From: Acidobacteriota bacterium
Lineage (GTDB): Bacteria > Acidobacteriota > Blastocatellia > RBC074
Length of the DNA: 13,115 nucleotides
NCBI GenBank assembly: GCA_013140935.1
Contig: JABFSD010000555.1
Location: forward strand, 1 to 13,115
Direction: 5' to 3'
Below, piece after piece: positions 12,383-13,115 of this stretch. The translations under genes were made by a program, and so were the position numbers. Position 1 is the first letter of the stretch. Every line of letters starts with the position of its first letter. Under the pieces are notes generated by a model. That model saw nothing but the letters and a program-made list of their open reading frames with translations. It searched no databases and was not told the DNA's origin.

Positions 12383-13115
12383 ATTGGCTTGGAAGTCCAC
12401 GTTCAACTTAAAACCGCGTCGAAGTTATTCAGCGCGTCTTCATCGGCGTTCGGCCACGAGCCGAATGCCAACACCGATCCCGTCGTCTTAGGTTTGCCCG
12501 GCTGTTTGCCGGTGTTGAATCGCCACGCCATCGAGCAAGCGGGCAAGGCGGCGCTGGCCTTGAACTTGCGCGTCAATAACGCGTCCATCTTTGCGCGCAA
12601 ACATTATTTTTATCCCGACTTGCCGAAAGGCTATCAGATTTCGAAATACGATCAGCCGTTTTCCTCTGACGGCCACGTGGAGTTCCTCACCAGCGAACGC
12701 GACGAAGCCGGACGCCCAACGGAATGGAAGCTCAAACGGTTTGGCATCACGCGCGCGCACCTCGAAGAAGACGCGGGCAAGTCCATGCACGATCAAGGCG
12801 ACCCGACCAAGTCGCACGTAGACCTCAATCGCGCCGGTACGCCGTTGCTCGAAATCGTCAGCGAGCCGGATTTTCGCACCAGTTGGGAAGCCCACGATTA
12901 CCTGATCTTTCTGCGCCGCACCGAGACGTTGGCATCGCAGCGCAAATTTCCTTCTTCCATATTGCCATCGCATACGCCGAGGCTTTGCACGGTGCGGCAT
13001 CCCGGTGAACCTTTCGGTACGCGCACCGAACTCAAAAACATCAACTCCGCACGCTTTCTGCAAAAAGCCATTGATTATGAGATCGCACGGCAAATTACCG
13101 TGCTGGAAACTGGCG
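12359..13115 (+). CDS. gatB: Aspartyl/glutamyl-tRNA(Asn/Gln) amidotransferase subunit B, 3' truncated, with an inverted internal segment
   Basis: GatB is the tRNA-binding and kinase subunit of GatCAB, which turns Glu-tRNA(Gln) and Asp-tRNA(Asn) into the amidated forms. The first 252 codons are visible. The start is GTG at 12359 with AAGGAG 8 bases upstream. [10 protein letters not shown] (Glu12, His14) carries the metal-site residues, [21 protein letters not shown] is typical, and the family signature [19 protein letters not shown] is at residues 153-171. From residue 189 to 211 the sequence (starting ETLASQRKF) does not resemble GatB; from [18 protein letters not shown] it is normal again. 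Reverse-complementing 12924-12989 restores [19 protein letters not shown] and then DANVSVRHPGEP in frame. As written, the conserved core is lost, so this orientation probably encodes an inactive subunit of a normally essential enzyme. No stop arises in either orientation. The 3' end lies beyond the window. Confidence 0.93.
   Translation, partial: MKAGWEAVIGLEVHVQLKTASKLFSASSSAFGHEPNANTDPVVLGLPGCLPVLNRHAIEQAGKAALALNLRVNNASIFARKHYFYPDLPKGYQISKYDQPFSSDGHVEFLTSERDEAGRPTEWKLKRFGITRAHLEEDAGKSMHDQGDPTKSHVDLNRAGTPLLEIVSEPDFRTSWEAHDYLIFLRRTETLASQRKFPSSILPSHTPRLCTVRHPGEPFGTRTELKNINSARFLQKAIDYEIARQITVLETG
12915..12998. repeat. 9-bp inverted repeat bounding the gatB inversion
   Basis: GCCGCACCG (12915-12923) and CGGTGCGGC (12990-12998) are perfect reverse complements with 66 bases between them; the pairing does not extend in either direction. 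Both arms are part of the coding frame: the left lies in LRRT, the right in SVRH. Recombination or template switching between them produces exactly the misoriented segment seen, because the arms read the same either way. Confidence 0.9.
12924..12989 (-). other. Inverted 66-bp segment inside gatB (putative intragenic inverton)
   Basis: The true coding sense of this 66-base block is on the minus strand relative to the rest of gatB. Its reverse complement reads [18 protein letters not shown] followed by DANV, the conserved GatB core. In the present orientation it reads nonsense without a stop codon. The length is 22 codons, so flipping keeps the frame on both sides. Confidence 0.88.

Noticed and set aside
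12900..13020. Frameshift or deletion in gatB as the cause of the odd residues 189-211
   Set aside because: Neither other plus-strand frame gives GatB-like sequence, while the reverse complement does so exactly, with the frame kept on both sides.
12488..13093. Minus-strand open frame of 201 codons over gatB
   Set aside because: Mostly an antisense shadow of gatB. The GatB-like stretch on the minus strand (12924-12989) belongs to the inverted segment, not to a separate gene.

Overview
The window is a chromosomal stretch of a Gram-negative-type heterotroph. My best guess is an Acidobacteriota (Blastocatellia-like) soil genome, with Planctomycetota/Verrucomicrobiota as alternatives. The guess rests on the DUF1501 and DUF1549/DUF1553 pair, a tannase/feruloyl-esterase-family enzyme, Tat-exported proteins, a DegT paralogue pair, and short GACT..AGTC intergenic repeats. 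No rRNA, tRNA, CRISPR array or IS element was seen. No stretch longer than about 170 bases lacks a gene.

Layout. (a) 2-586: C-terminal part of a tannase-family esterase, cut by the window edge. (b) 752-2630: an AT-rich islet of two convergent genes, an Mrr-like PD-(D/E)XK nuclease (+) and an M48-like HEXXH metalloprotease (-). (c) 8349 down to 2743, minus strand: a chain of six genes running DUF1549/DUF1553, AAA ATPase, small TOPRIM-like protein, DUF1501, DUF4258, YgiT-type zinc finger, with junctions of 33, -4, 10, 8 and 4 bp. The first and fourth are the usual planctomycete/acidobacterial partner pair. The ATPase/TOPRIM-like pair sits between them and looks like an inserted defence-type module, and the last two look like a toxin-antitoxin pair. 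(d) 8410-8459: a tandem 25-bp repeat; then an aldo/keto reductase (8461-9471, -) with an in-frame 12-bp minisatellite. (e) 9552-12208: two divergent DegT/DnrJ/EryC1/StrS-family aminotransferase paralogues; the plus-strand copy carries a Tat signal. (f) 12359-end: 5' part of gatB.

The most striking observation is inside gatB. The stretch 12924-12989, bounded by a perfect 9-bp inverted repeat (GCCGCACCG at 12915-12923, CGGTGCGGC at 12990-12998), is in the wrong orientation. Read as given, about 23 residues of GatB are nonsense although the frame stays open. Flipping the segment restores the expected GatB core ([17 protein letters not shown]) in frame on both sides. This has the form of an intragenic inverton (a recoding DNA inversion) or a fresh palindrome-mediated inversion; an assembly or amplification artefact must be excluded.
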